Shown here: positions 1 through 14,203 of the stretch, piece after piece
Numbering within the stretch: the first letter of the stretch is position 1
Layout of the letters: every line of letters starts with the position of its first letter
Assembly (NCBI GenBank): GCA_019614645.1
Contig: JABWDB010000001.1
Coordinates: 4,278,001 to 4,342,000 of the forward strand
DNA length: 64,000 bases
DNA from: Stratiolaelaps scimitus
Lineage: Eukaryota; Arthropoda; Arachnida; Mesostigmata; Laelapidae
Direction of reading: 5' to 3'
The notes under the pieces: model-generated
The model's input: the letters and a program-made list of their open reading frames with translations, nothing else
Told to the model about the DNA's origin: nothing
Database searches by the model: none
Made by a program: the position numbers and the translations under genes

Positions 1-3000
1 GAATACAGAAGGTATTAGAAATACATCCGTGGTAGAAGTCACTCAAAGTAATCGTGACTAAGTTTAGGAAAACGTTTTAAGGGGTCCGTCTTATGAAGCC
101 TTATGCCAAAAGCAGTTGTACCGTGGACCCTAAATGGTGGCTGAATGAGACGTCAGCACAGAGAGTTTAGATGTACAAAACTATAACTTCGTTTTTGTTC
201 GACTTTTTGTCGAGGACAAAGTTGTAAAATGCCTGCGCTCAATGCCGGCCTTACAGTGCTTAGGGATTCCCCAATGTATTGTGATGACCCGCACCCACTA
301 TACGGTTTTCTCTGGCCCTGCACAGCTCATCGAAACCACCACCTCGTCTTGTACCGAACTCTATACTGTCTACGGGTGTATCATTCATCTTATCATCTGG
401 AACAACCTAAGAACTCATAGGTAGCTGTTTCCAAGCTGAAGTTCAGGGCAACAACATCGTTCTCGCAGACATTGCGATAGATAAACTCGGCAATTTATTG
501 CGACACCTCGAATGGATATCATATTGATCGATGGCAAAATGATCATTTTCGCTATGGCGTTTATTGAAAGCCGTTTATTGTCAGTGTATAATATCTCAGG
601 CGCATACTACATCATTGAGTCCTGCGTACAAAAGAATTTTGACGTCACGAACATATCGGCAGTCACCGCAAAGCCTCCCCTAGGAATATGAATTGGGTTC
701 CGGCATTCACATTTCCTATATTTACACTCTGCAATGGGGAAATGAGGAACCTCAGACATGCAAAGCCCCGTTGCATGTTTGGGGGGAGAAGGTGAGATGA
801 CCCCAAATAGGGCCATCATAAATATGCAGCGGTCTTTGAACTGAATTACTAGGATAGAGGAAGCTTATAATTAATGATATTGCGCTGCCGCCTAGCCCAG
901 CTACGTACGAGTAACTCACTCAGCTCGATGGAATGCCACTTGTCGGTCGTAAACAATCGGCCGATCGTTTCGGAAAGCCTTTGTGCTTACACGTGTATCC
1001 CACCTCCCCGGCCACCGATACGAATCAAAGATCGGCAGTGTGACCTTGAGGTAGACCAGAAACAGAAGGGTTCCAGAGAAACAGATAGGGAAAGAGATTG
1101 ATATATATATATATATATGCATATAGGAAGGACGAGAGAGAGAGAGATCTGCTATTGGGCGGGCTTATGTAGGACTGTTCTGTTACTGGGTTTGCACTAT
1201 TATCTGCAGGGGTAGATAGTATTACTTATAGCACTGGAAATTGTTCGCAGTTTTCCATTTGCAGCTGTGATGTCCCCTTTTCCAGTGCGATAGCATTCTC
1301 TTCCGGGAGCACCAAAAAATCATGCGTGCCAACAACTAGGAAGTAACTGCCCTCGCGGTCATTTCCGGTTGCCACTTTTATCTATATACATCTGCTCGTC
1401 TCGTTCAAGGAGCACCGCATTACACTATGGCTGAGCATAATAGGAAGTGTTTGAGAGACAGAGAAAACGGAACGAGTTGCCCGTAGAGGCGTGTCACCGA
1501 AAACCGACCAGACAAATCCTTGAATGGCACAACCTTCTCATTGCCTTGTATCTGGCCAAATATTGTGATGTGTGTCGACAAGAAACAATGAGATCATTAG
1601 GAGACGCAAAAACGTGCGCAATACTATGCAAATTAGTCACGCATATATTCTGCTAGCGACGCACCTCCGTGTCTTATAGATTAACCAATGATCCGCAGGT
1701 AAAAACGTTGTTACACTCCGAAAGGTTCTCAGCTCTGTGAGTTCACTGTCCTACTTAACTCAATCCTTCTTAACGTACGCTCTTGGCTATACTCGCTGTA
1801 ACAAAGTATAGTTTTATATTGCTTAACTAAGAGCGAATGCTCGTTCATGTAACATGTTAATTAACGTTAGTCTAGGCATCTTATATGTATGCAGACGATG
1901 TTGGTACATACGTTCGCGTACAGGTTAGTCCTTAACGCCATAGACTTCAAAGAGCGACAATATTATTGAATAGGCTGGTTATGAATTGTTTCCGTGCAGT
2001 TGACAGCGAACGGTAACTAACGGTGTGTAAGGGGTGATCCAGCCTGCTGTTTGCCAGGGGACGGCACGGAAACTTCAGAAGGAAAGAGTTCAAAAGGTGA
2101 ATGCAGCCGGAAATGAAATTCCATTTACGGGTCATCTTTCCGTGACCTCAACATCATTGACTTGTGCATGGTTCAGGCGAATGTACAAGCTGACTGCTGC
2201 CGTTGCCCGAACATTCGAGAGCGAGGTTTATTTCAATCGATGCTGTGGATCATTCACCCGCTTTTGCTTCTAAAAATATGCGTTTCGAGACACCTGCCGA
2301 CATAAGACGACAACGACGAATCTAAAAGTACTCGAAGGCTGTCCTAGTCCATGACATTACGAAAGGCTGTCGTCTGGATACACGCACTACCACTCTCCAC
2401 TCGCTTTTTCTCGCATACTCCCAGCGCCGGATTGGATTCAATGTCTCGAGGGAACAACTCGTCCCCAACTAATTGGGCTGACGCGTGATACAGTCATTTA
2501 CGAAGAGATAAGATGAGGTCGCCCTGACATTGGAATTAATCGGTATCGTGCCGTACGATCAAATCGAATAACACAGTATCGTAGGGCAGCGTCAGGGCTG
2601 TTCGCCCGCGAAAACATATTGAGACCCATTAGGTTCCCTTGAGAATGCTATGTGCCACTGAGTATGCATCTTTCATTGAACGTTTGCTGTTGCACACAAC
2701 GTATCGATACTTCGCTAGACATACTAGTCATTTGTCTTCGACTGGGCAAAACATCTTGGCTCAACGGCATTTTTGCTACGCTGGCTTGGGACAATGTAAA
2801 CTGTAAACACTCAAAGTCAGTGGTGTTTTCTATATACCACTATTATAATACATCAGATACTAAACAACGCTTCGCCGAGCCGAATTCTTCTTCCAAATTC
2901 TTCCTTTATATCTCCCTCTCTCCCTCTCTGTCTCTAGTAAAAATGAGAGTTCTCCAATAATGACGTCACGACAATGCTAAAGTCCTGATCCTGTATACTC

Positions 3001-3064
3001 GCTCTATCTTCCCGTCTCTCTTTCAGCATCGTCAAACGGAAGGCATCACTTTTTCGATTTTTTT
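1..3064. other. No gene recognised
   Basis: AT-leaning sequence with the (AT)n/(GA)n run at 1101. Frames are short and unsupported. Confidence 0.5.
1101..1147. repeat. (AT)n followed by (GA)n
   Basis: AT run 1101-1118 and GA run 1134-1147. Confidence 0.95.
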
Positions 3065-4260
3065 TTCTAACGAGCGCACTGCTCAGTAAGTTTCCGCCAT
3101 TCCATGAACGCCGTGCTCGAGAAACTACATCGACCTCTTTCTGACTCCCGGGCCGTAACGCGAGTGATAGATATCCCCTGATGACGACGACGACAACAAC
3201 GACCGATGTTGATGGCGGAGCTGATCATGGCGAGAGACAGTGAAGGCATCAGCGACAATCGAAATTGGAGAAAACACAGAGGGCGGAAGCGGGTATGGGG
3301 AATTACGCAGAAGAAGATGCGAAAAGGCAGAAGTGGCAGAGAAATGTCGCCGAACGCGGAAAGGACGGCGAGGCTACGACGAACGTGGGCTCAGGTACCT
3401 ACGCGGCGGTATGTCTTTTGACTGGCTTTCAAACTTGCTTTCTGCTCCTGTGACGAAGGCAGAAAGTATCCCTTTTGCTGAGAGACGAAATTAACGACTC
3501 GTTGACTGAGAAGGACTAACAGAGGCGGGTGACGATACAACGACTCGGAAGGGCTCGAGGAACTGAGTTGAGTTCCGCTGTGCACCGCCCAGCGCAGGCC
3601 GACGACCGAAAAGGTGACGAGAATAGTGCGCAGCCATCTTCACTGAAGCGTGTGGTCAACTTTGAAACTTGCTCAGCGGCTCTGTCTCTAGCGAAGCTCC
3701 CAGACGGGCACGCCATACAGATACACACGCGCATACAAACCCACAGGCAGTTCCTCCCATCGTGCCTACCAGGTTCTATAGCCAAACAGATCTCCTTTGC
3801 GTTCGTCGTTGAACCGGGCGGGAGAGAGGGGGAGAGCGAACGAGAAACAGGCGACAGTGGAGTCGAGACGCCCAACCCTGTAGGCCCACAGCAGCTTTCA
3901 GTTGCTTCCAGCCTTGAAAGCTATCTTAGAGAAGAGGTCTCGATAACAGCGATGCGTGACACGCAAGGTCAGTGCTCGCCCCGCAACCCGTCCTACTTCA
4001 CTCGTTCGATTCAAAGAACGACGTCTCGGGCCCCATTCTAGTCTAGTTCAAGCCATGCGGGTGTCTGCAGCCGTACGAAGGTGGGCACCGTCACCACAAC
4101 TGGTCATAAAACCGCACCTGCTCCCGAACGCAAGGAAGAGATGGAGAGCCACCCGAGCTCGCATCGTACCTCTGCGAAGACAGGCGTACACACATATCAT
4201 GAAACTCGGTAGGCGCCTCTCCGCCACGTCACCTACTCCTGAAACGGGATAAGGAGAAAC
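3065..4260. promoter_or_regulatory. GC-rich tract, possible promoter or 5' UTR
   Basis: GC- and CpG-rich stretch with purine-rich segments (GGGCGGAAGCGGG, GGGAGAGAGGGGGAGAGCG). Frames up to 170 codons open on both strands (3529-4041 plus, 3516-3875 minus) at the same place, which points to composition, not coding. Confidence 0.3.
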
Positions 4261-5696
4261 CGTAATAGAACTGGCAGGGATGAAGGATAATAATGGCAGC
4301 CAACTCCGGATGCACTACTCTCACAGATAACCAGACGAGAGATGATGGTGCCGTATACGAGCGTACCTGAAGGAGTACAGGACATATTGTGCAGACAGCG
4401 GTATGTTAGCGGTGTTCTGCTTTGCGATGTTGGCTGGTGAATCAGCCTAGGAAATTTACTGTAGACAGCTGTATTTCGATGTCTAACCCCCCTGACACTA
4501 CTGAAAATGAAACGGAGGTGAATCTAGAAATGCGTGACAATGTCATCCAAACGGACATAACGCCACAAAAAGTTCGTGACCGAGTGCCTGGACAGAGCAC
4601 TGATCTCGTGGCGCGGGGAGGAAGGAGGGAGGTAATGGGATGACTCCTCTGACTACGTGACCAAAGGAACAAAAACAGGAACCTAGAACGGGCTGAGCCT
4701 TTGTCTCAGCGGTATCCTCGCGAATATAGGTATTAATGATACATATAGATTGGGATTGAGATATTCCTGTGGCTTGACCACTCAATCTGAATTAAGTTGC
4801 GGATAGTAGATAATAGATATGATATTATATCTAATAGTGCCACATGCGGAATGAAAAGTCCATTTGTTTTGAGATTTTTGACAAAGACGACTGAAAAAAT
4901 ATAAATAAACGTGAAATAGAGGTCGTGGCACTACCTCTGCAGTGGTCCAACCTCGCTGTGTGAATGATGCCTTTCAACTTTTCCTAAAGCGAAAATGCCT
5001 GTGGCGGGCGAACCACATACATTTGTGGTGAGTCTACGTCATGGTAATCCGCATCCTGAACTAAGTTATTGAGCTGTAAATCAAGGTGGTGTCGTCGCGG
5101 TGGCTTCTCAAGCGACATCCTGGATATCCAGGACTCCGGATTGCCAAAGAGGTACCTCTGCTGCCCTTTCACGGAATACTATAAGAACGGTGGCAATGCA
5201 AACGAGTTGGTTGAACTTACGTTAGACGACTTCAAGAACGTAACACGCACATCTTGCATTTGGTCAGCCTTGACGACTGTTCATATGGAGAAGGATGGCT
5301 AAAATTATCTACAGCTCTGTTTTCTTTTGAGTGACCTTTGTAGTAGGCATACGCTTGTATTCAATTTCGTTGTGAGTGATCCTCACCATGAGTAGTGACT
5401 CCAGCTCTATTGCACTAATTTATCACTGTCCAGTAGTATTCTTACGTGTGCCCTTCAGAGGAACATAGCTCTAGCATCACAATAACTAAATAGACGCTCG
5501 CTTGAATCTGCTTTCCCAGAACGATGTCTCTTAACCTTTGCTAAAATGATTAGCAAGGCGTCGACACCGATGTCCGCATGGTAATACCAATATTTTAATC
5601 CCATACGTGTATGTGTGTCCTTATTCATTGTTAAGGGTGCTAGCTCTCCACATCTCTACAAAAAACCGAGTGGTGTACTTACTCGCAGACTCCCCC

Positions 5697-6092
5697 CTAC
5701 TCATTGAAGAAATACGTCGTCGATACGATCTCAGGGCCACCGAGGCCTACAGAGAGTGCTGTCTCAGGTGGGAAAACAAATTCGCGGAAGTCGACCTGTT
5801 CCATACGGGCGCAATGAGAGACTCGACCTGGGAGCAGGTAAACGGTACAAATCGTCTCGTCGTGACAAGATTTGCGGCGCACGGGTTCCATCATGTTTTG
5901 TGTGTGACACGCGGTTTCCATGACCTGAGCGAATCCTGCCGATGCCTCAGATGCGGAGCTTCCTGCCCGCGATACAATGCTGCAACCTGCCAGCACGTCA
6001 CCTCGCTCAACAACCTGGGTGAGAGCGTCAAGCAGCGGATGACCAGGATAAATGAGGTCAGTTAGATCACCGTCGTAGCCGACCGCTAACAC
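5697..6092 (-). other. Unassigned open stretch, both strands open
   Basis: About 130 minus codons with protein-like composition (YDGDLTDLIYPGHPLLDALT, later VYLLPGRVSHCARMEQVDFR), preceded by an AG that could be a splice acceptor (GGGGACAG). The plus strand is open too (5607-6065, 152 codons). No family was recognised. It may be an exon or chance in a GC-rich patch. Confidence 0.2.
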
Positions 6093-7292
6093 TGTCCCCT
6101 ATGACAGGTATGCGATATTGCGCACGTTGCAATGAACTGCACTTGAGTGGATACATATATGGCTGTCAGCAAGGACAAGTTATGCAGTAAGTTCATTTGA
6201 AACTTATTGAATAACTTATGCATAAAAGATGAATATTCCTATTCTAGTCTGAAAGTTACCCTGTTTTCTCTGTTCCTCTCAAGCAGAACTGCTAGAGACT
6301 ATCCCAATGAGACCACTGTTTGTCAGAAACTAAAATCAATTATTTTCTATGCTACGAGTAACATGAGAGTTAAACACTGTCACACCTTCATCGCCCCAAA
6401 ATGAGAGAAAACCTTCTCCAGACCTACTTCTGTTTCAGATTCAGAATTCACGAATCGATAGGTCTTACGTTCAGATCGAACTTCTAACGAGTCTATTACG
6501 GGGAGCAAAAGCAGGAATAAGGCCATGTCAAAAAGCGAATTGTCAAGAGAAATAAGAGCTTAGTGGTTCCACCGTCGAAGAAGCATGGATGCCGATCAGA
6601 CCTAGGGCCAATGGACAGTTTTTCCACGTAGCCGTATCGTACGAATCGAACATCTTAAAGGGAGAGGGGAACGTGTGTAATAATAGACGCCCCGTAGCTC
6701 ATACGTGGTTTCTATTTTCCTGGAGTCAGAACGACTGTGAGCGCTAGCCACAGTCCATGCCGAAGCCCTTCACATGTCCAGCAGCGTGAACTTGTGTTCT
6801 GGACACGAACAGGCTTCTGGTCCCAGTAGAGACAAGCACTCGTGCAGCCAAGCAGAGCCAGCTAGCCAAATGCTTCCTGGAGAATTTCGTTCTGATAATT
6901 CGGAACAATGCGATCGCTGACAGGCAAAACGGATGTTGTCTCCTTGAAGAAATATTCTTGGAGACTCCAGAGACACAGAGAGAAAGAGAGAGCTTCTGAG
7001 ATCCGAACCAGCTAGCTAGCTAGCTCCCTGCTCAGTCTTCGTCTCATTATTGTACAGTCAGTGGTACAAAACAACGTTAGAATACAACGTTTGTCTGTTG
7101 AGTCAATTCCAAGAGGCCACCCTATTTCTGGGCAATCGATAGTGAAGCTTGGGTTACCCTTGAGCAGATCGCGATGTTAAGTCATATGTGTAGACTAAGG
7201 TTGTCAAGACACGAGCACAGTTACATTATACGAGAAATAAGAAAAAAACATACATTCTGTTACATCATGGTAGATCACGGGGATCCTAGCAA

Positions 7293-7890
7293 CTAAATAT
7301 TCGCAACGATGGTGACGTTCCCTTGACAATGAAATAGGCGAGGCAAGAGGAAAGAAGCCATAGAACAGAGCGGGTTAGAGGCGTTGAAGTGTCCCCGGCG
7401 GACGCAGTTACGACGTCGACGATGCCAAACACTAAGGTAAAATAGGCTACAAAAAATAGTCGTTATACAACAGCGCTCCCCCCGCCCCCCCGCGCCTTTC
7501 GACAGATCGGCCCGGCAACGGTACGCAAGATGCAGCAGCACCAGCTGATAGTGGTCCAAACAGGCACAATGTGTTAACCAACAGCAGGCGGCTGAGGTTG
7601 GCTGCGAATACGAACCTGACCGTCAGAATGTGCCGGTTCTGTGGGGTCGCTGTACAGCGAGAGGGCGACTCCGGAAGATGCATACATGATAAAGGTCGCT
7701 CCCAGTCCGCCTCTGCCTCTCATCGCCTCTTTCTATGCGACGGCAACGCGGTAGCGGACGAGGTAGCTTTAACAATGTCTCCGTTCAAAGTAACAGTCAA
7801 CCGAGCGAGCGACCAGCCAGCCAGCCAGTTAGCCAAGATAGGCAAAAGGTTACATCCGTTTTTGGGGTATGATCGTTTACCAGCGTAAGG
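7293..7890. other. GC-rich tract with short AGCC/AGCG repeats
   Basis: Includes CCCCCCGCCCCCCCGCG near 7479, and AGCGAGCGACC then (AGCC)n near 7804-7830. Opposing open frames look compositional. Confidence 0.3.
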
Positions 7891-8885
7891 AAGACGGAAA
7901 AATGAAATAGGGTCAATGCAAAGAGGCTCAGCTATTAAGTCATACTAATTGCAGCCCAAATGGATGACGACTAATCCGAAGGAAAAACAAATATCAGTGG
8001 CATAACAAGGTCTGAGGTGCAAACGAATCAGCCGCAACAGAATTGCATCTTTCTTCGTCATCCTTTGCGATCTTTATTACATTTTTCGACAATGTTCTCG
8101 CTAGAATCGTTACGATGATGTAACTTAGAATACATAAAACATTCGTATCGGGAATGCTACTTTCGGGAAATGTCACATACATTTTTCTTTCATATTAGGC
8201 TCTCGCCATTGACAAATGCTGCTAGATGACAGTTGGATAAATACTTTCTATGTCGATGGCGTCGTCGGCGGTTAATTTCTCACTACTTCCTTTTTAATAG
8301 GTATCTGATTTGATTTGTAATTAGCAATAGGACAATTTTCCGGGAGCCAAGATTTAACTTAGTCCACGGTGCAACTGCTTTCGCCATTGTTTCACAAGAC
8401 TGACATCCTTTTTTCAAATGCAGCATGAGCAACCACGAGGATCTCATAACCCGCAAATAGGTGTGCTATACAATCTATATCATATTATTGCTCATGAACC
8501 AGTCGATGATCGATGGTCTCCTCAGGATAATAATCACTCATGTGGTAATTTTCAATTACTCAAGAGTGTTCATTAACGCAATCCCATACGTCCTGCCCCC
8601 TGAAAGCAACCGCACATTTGACAAAGTTGTATCAAGAGCCACTATTTTTAGTACCGATTTTAACCGGGGACATTTTATTGTCGAGCTGAATTTAATTCGC
8701 TGCGCATCCTAGCAACTGTCGATAAACAAGACCGTGAGAATTTCTTCAGCCCAATGAGGTACACGTAGATACTCCAAAACCAGTGAAGTAGTTAGATCCA
8801 TTTATATCTATCTCAGTTAGACGTTCAAGTGATATTCTCGTTACGATCTAAGTCCAAAAAGCACAAAGCAAGCCCACAGTGTGAG

Positions 8886-8953
8886 ATATAAGAGAGCTTA
8901 AGCATTGTAAAATTGCAGCCCCTTCAATAAACCAATATACTTTTACCTTTACA
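8886..8953 (+). mobile_element. SINE body, copy lacking a clear tRNA head
   Basis: TATAAGAGAGCTTAAGCATT, AAAATTGCAGCC, TCAATAAACC and a TTTTACCTTTAC tail match the body of the SINE at 18084-18217. No B box is seen just upstream. Confidence 0.7.
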
Positions 8954-8959
8954 GTGGAC

Positions 8960-11900
8960 ATCCGATGGCAGGCATTCCTATTGGCCATGTGCCGTGTGAT
9001 GGGCATTAACATGATGATATCCGCGTCATTTCTCTTCACTACCAGTACGTATACCTCCATACATAGCCTTAGTCACCACATGGAAGAGCACCTCTAGAGA
9101 GCACCTAGGTCATTTTTGCAGAGGGAGGCAAAGGGTTAGCTCCGCTTGTCAAGTTGAATCGGAGCGAATCCTTAGCCGTCCCAGGTGGAGTGGTAGTCTC
9201 TATGTTCAGGTGTCGAGACAAAGCTTCTCTCTGGCTACGTTGAGATGACGCACTCTAAGCCACAGCAGCTTTTCGACCGTTAGTGAAATGGGAGTTTCAC
9301 TCACGAGTTTGTTCAACTATAGTTTGAACGCATACACATGAAGGGGGTCTCTGATGTCGGCTCAAACCATCAGAAAACACAGCAACTGCATGAGCGAGCG
9401 AAGCTCCACTTAATAGCACGGATCACCTTAATGCGAGCAATTAGCCGCCGGCGAAAAATATACTAGGCTTCTAGCCCACTTCTGGCCTTTGCCATGTTAA
9501 GTGTTAGGCCACGTTTGGTTCGCTTACGTCAGTCGACGTTGTGGCAGGGCGCACTCCGACAGCTGTCAGGTTAGGGTCGCTTCTCATTATCCTCTGGAAC
9601 ACGTGCCAGTCTGCGTTAGGTAGACGTCAGCTTCATTTGGTTGAATGTTTTTAGCGAGCTTTCCAAATTCAGTTACCAATAGCGCATTCATATAAACAGC
9701 GAGTTCAAAAAGTGATTCGAATGTCAAACTCCGACGCAAATCAGAGCTGGCTGTTCTTCTAGACAACCTCCTTCATCCTCTCCTGGGAGTCTATCTCTCA
9801 GGGTTTTGTCTATACTTTTTCAAAGGGCACAAATCGGCCGAAAGACAATGGCTTTAGAACACGTTTTACCAGCTTGTTTGGCAACAATATCACAGCGTTA
9901 GTGAGATCGTTAATGCGCACGTTTTTTTCAGCGCTGGCCAACCCAGTGTATGTATCCAGTGCTCGGGAGCAGTTCACGCAAAAGTAATATAGTAAACGGG
10001 CCATTCTTGTGCTGAACTCGGCTATCGAGGGAGAAAATCGCTTTTTGTTTGTGTAAGACGAATGTACGTCACGTCACAGCAGGTGACCAGCAGTTGTGGA
10101 TCTACTTCTAAGCAGGAAAAGCTTAGCAGTTAAAGCTGGTAGCGTTTGGAAAGCTAGCCATTAGATCCTCTGTGTGGTCAATGGTGCATGAGACTTATCC
10201 TTAATACCGATAAGAATAGCACATTTACTCTAGCGACTACCTTACGACTGAATTGCTACCGCATCATAAAGCAAACGATCACGGTAAGTCGGAACATAAT
10301 TGACATACTGCCCAATAGTTTTGAGCTAGCGTCAAGCGACTCGATCCTTGATGCTCGCATTTCAGGCTGGCGCGGTGTGCATAAACCTAAACAGTCTAGC
10401 ATACCTTCTCTGATACTAATGGACACGTGCCTATGCGAATGCATGCACATGGTCTGAGTCTAGTGTCTACAAATTGTTACTCACCTTACATCATACTCTT
10501 CAGAGTGAGGCGTGTGTTTGTGTTGACACACTCATCATTCATTTTCGTATGAAGTTCTCTCCGTACCAACGTCTCGTCGGACGTCTTGTTATACCACGTT
10601 TACGGAAAGCATACATTCGTAAAAGTAGCAGCAGTGCCGCACACCATAAAGGCAGCACTCGGGAGCCTCTCGACGGCGAAACGCATTCTATAGGAGAACG
10701 AGGATCTATCCGACGCAGCACGACTTGAGTCAATTCACATGTGTTAGTTGTGTAGTTCCATTCTGCCGACATCAGGAAGGTTACACTCGCCTCTTCTCGT
10801 AGTAATGCCCGGTACACTGATAAATAATATTATATCTGGTGGGAGAAAGGGTAGACTGAAAACGAAGGCCCATTTTAATTATGAAGTTACCTTCTCTCTG
10901 CTACAATGGATAGGGTATGGCTCCGAGGATAACTTAAAACGCCACTTGGTCCCCATGGTCAAAGCTTGGTGTTATCAAATAAAATAGTATTTATTTCTAC
11001 GATACTCACTCATATTCGTTTTATTATTTACACACACACACACACATACGAGTTGAACGAATATATCGGCTAAGCTATTTACATTGGTGTTCTAGTTTTG
11101 GCAGTTTCAAATAGGAGAATGATACTGGGCATGCACACAATGCACCTTATTGGGCACACAAACAGAGGCGCACAGAAGTGAAGCTTACATGCGTCTGCAT
11201 CTAGGCTTTCCTCTGTATTTGTTGTTTTTTGTGCTTGCTCTTCTCTGGTTAGCCCTGTGCCGCACACTGCTTATGCATGTGCCGAGATCGGCGTAACGGT
11301 CTGCGCTGACCGTTTCATCACATTTGAGCAGTTCGTAGTAGTAGAACAGTGCCTGTCGGGGCCACCAACGGCACGGCATTATCTTATAGCCACGAATGTT
11401 TCTCTTGGATGACGATGTGGAAGTCTGCTGTAGGTCTAACTGCTCCTTTTGCCGTTGAGGATCATCGTGGAATAACCGTTATTCATCTCCAGTGACAATT
11501 GTGTACAGAAAGCACTTCCTTCGTTGCTGTGCAAGCAGAGGGTGAGACGGTTGCCGACGGCATCAGCATTCGAGTTGAGTGGGCTCCCCGCTTTGCTTGC
11601 TGCTTTCTTCAAATACAAGAATAATATTATTTACTCATTTTATTGGCCAAAGGGCCACGCTATATCTATCTTGGGCACGCTTACGGAATATTGAAGTGGG
11701 CGCTTCCTTGTTCTAGCTAATTCATTAATACATCGAGAAGGCTTTTCTTAGATGTATTTCACGTTCACGCTAATGAATTGTCGCCCACTTTTTTTAATTC
11801 AATAAGAATAAATTATATTGATATATATATATAAATATATATATATCTATTGACTATGTAGCGATGCAAACGGCGCATGGAACCAGCAATCAAATATAAT

Positions 11901-13540
11901 GAATTATTCGCTCCAATTTCAGACCTAGAGTGGTTGTGCATTTCCTAAAATTGAATAGATATATGCATTGCGAGGATTCTTCTAAAGTTAAACCACGTTA
12001 GTCTCTGAGAAATCGTAGTCTCCGAAGAAATTCATAGAGCTTCCCACGTAACTTAAATAAACTACACTATAAGTAGCTAAACACCTGCGCTTCACTTACG
12101 TGCCTCTCGAATGAGTGTATCGACATTGAGAAGTACTCCTGTCAATTTTGTAGTTCAACAACTCGCACTTTGCGTGATCGTCAAACAACAAGCAAACTGA
12201 ACCAAGCAATTTAAACAAACGAAGTCATCCGTTAATAACGATGAAACTATGATCAATGGAATCGTCCATAATCGGCGGCAATCCTTTTATAACTGTTGAC
12301 TCTACCGGTAAGCAGCGAAATACTCCGGCGGAAGGGTATACCCCGGCTGCGCGAAACTAGATCCTTTGAGGGAAGCCGTCTTAAATGCTTTGATGGATCA
12401 CGAAGGTGTTCTGTACTGCTGACCCGATTGCCCGACCATGATTCGAGTGACTATGATTCAAGCGATATCATGTAATACGGGTCCACAGGCTGACACGAGA
12501 TCGATGCTGAGCACTTGGGCGTGGTAGTTGATCCACGCACATCTGTCGGGGTCAGATGGAAGTCGGTCTTCATTGACACGCGGACTTTTGGCACGTCGAT
12601 GCCCCCCGCGATCCCGGGCCTGGCGTGCGAATAAGTGTGCATTTTTCATTCGCTCCTGATCAACCATCGGAACAATCAAACTTCGACTCGCGAACGCCAC
12701 TATAGTTACCGCATTGCATCACAGTGAATCTATCCTATAAGAACTTGTTGGGCGGGGTCTGACACCACAGGTGTGCTTCATCACTGAGTAAACGGTTGAG
12801 ACTACTCGCGCATCGGGAAACACGAACGGTTAACAACGACTAGCGGGCGTCTATGGTTAGCCTCTTTTACATGACGAGTGATCGGCGAGTAACGAGTGTT
12901 TAATGTTTGTTGTGGGTAGTACTAGGCTTCAACAGAGAAATTATCGCGAAAATTGGACAGCTATTGATTTAAGTCAAATGAGATACAGCTATGATCGAAT
13001 ATACGTCATAGGCAGAGTAATGGGCACCATTGGCTTTCAGGTGTTCACCTGATGGAAATCTATCGCGATCACCCTCCCACACCCACCGGCTTGCCCACGT
13101 AAACACGCGCGCAGAGCATTCGAAGCACGCACGGCGTAGATATGAGCTCAAGAACGCCGCCTCACAGCCACCATCTACCATCTAACCCGGCACCTTAGGA
13201 ATACCCTAAGGGTCTCATAGTATCCATTGTTGTACCACGCCTCTTTTTTAGCTCAACGCACAGACAGATTATTGGTCAATGTGCTCGAAAAAAATCTATA
13301 CAACGCTTTCTTTGCGCGTTCATACCTTTTAGGTTTCTTTGAAAAGATACCTGTTTTCGCTATCTACTGGCCTTGACCGACTTGTGACACTTATAATTGT
13401 GTTACTCGCTTACAAATTTATATGCTTCTACCTGAGTGTTCAAGAGTTCGGTGTAAAAAAAAAATAAATTTAAAACGTTATACGTTTCATGAGGACTTAA
13501 TATGCGCACCACGTTGTGGTGTGCATGGTTTTTTTGCAAT
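8960..13540. other. No gene recognised
   Basis: Only short frames, a (CA)n at 11031 and an (AT)n at 11821. Confidence 0.5.
11821..11848. repeat. (AT)n microsatellite
   Basis: AT run with one AAT interruption. A (CA)n run of 16 bases is at 11031-11046. Confidence 0.9.
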
Positions 13541-13551
13541 TATATTTTGTG

Positions 13552-13619
13552 AGATTATCCTGACCACAATATGTAGTAGATTATCCTGAGTGTGTTATAA
13601 CCCAGATTATCCTGACCTT
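13552..13619 (+). repeat. 26-bp tandem repeat, three units
   Basis: AGATTATCCTGA begins at 13552, 13578 and 13604, exactly 26 bases apart, with more variable sequence between. A short (TA)n follows. Confidence 0.75.
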
Positions 13620-13659
13620 ATTATATATATATACACTTTTTATCATATTTTTATTTGCG

Positions 13660-13710
13660 AGAACCTAAGCATTGTGAAACTGCAGTTCCGACAATAAGCC
13701 TCAAATGAAT
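13660..13710 (+). repeat. Diverged SINE-body fragment
   Basis: CCTAAGCATTGTGAAACTGC followed by AGTTCCGACAATAAGCCT resembles the body of the SINE family. A similar partial match (CATTGCAGTTCCGGAAATAG) is at 26398-26425. Confidence 0.45.
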
Positions 13711-13783
13711 GAACGGGTGATCTACCCTCATCAGAGTCACAATTTATAATCCACTTGTTAAAATTAATAATAGTACCGTTGTG

Positions 13784-13861
13784 CGCGCGGTGGCTTGGGC
13801 GGCTAAGTCACCGGTTGAAGAAAGCCGGACGCCCCAGGTTCGAACCTCGTGGAGTGGCACA
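13784..13861 (+). mobile_element. tRNA-like sequence, probable SINE head
   Basis: A-box-like TGGCTTGGGCGGC at 13791 and a perfect-looking B box GGTTCGAACCTC at 13837-13848, spaced as in a tRNA gene, with a CCGG/CCGG pairing between. No seven-base acceptor stem closes the molecule, so a working tRNA is unlikely. A tRNA-derived SINE or tRNA pseudogene fits better. Confidence 0.5.
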
Positions 13862-14203
13862 TACGTACTCATACGTAAGGACATGCATTGCTTCTAGGAC
13901 CTGTCAAGAGAAGGGGCTCACGCCGCCACGTACTATCTACATATAATCGTGTTGGCCAGGAGCAGGGATTATTCATTGATTCTTTCCTTTTTGGGCTTAA
14001 TCCGAACGGTCAATTTGTATATCCTTCTTGACTAATCTATCCCTTCCTCAATGGACCCCAACGCGACGGCTCGCAACTGTTGTAATTATGAGCAAATGGC
14101 GTTCTTGCCACATGAATATCGAGAGAATTTTATGACGACACTTTATTGTTCACGACGATAACAGTAACGTAAACTATCACATATTCAACATGTTCATCGG
14201 CGT

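Noticed and set aside
3516..4041. Opposing frames of 170 and 119 codons
   Set aside because: Both lie in a GC-rich patch on opposite strands, are rich in Ser, Arg and Pro, and show no domain.
13784..13861. Functional tRNA gene
   Set aside because: A and B boxes are good, but no acceptor stem or standard anticodon arm can be drawn.
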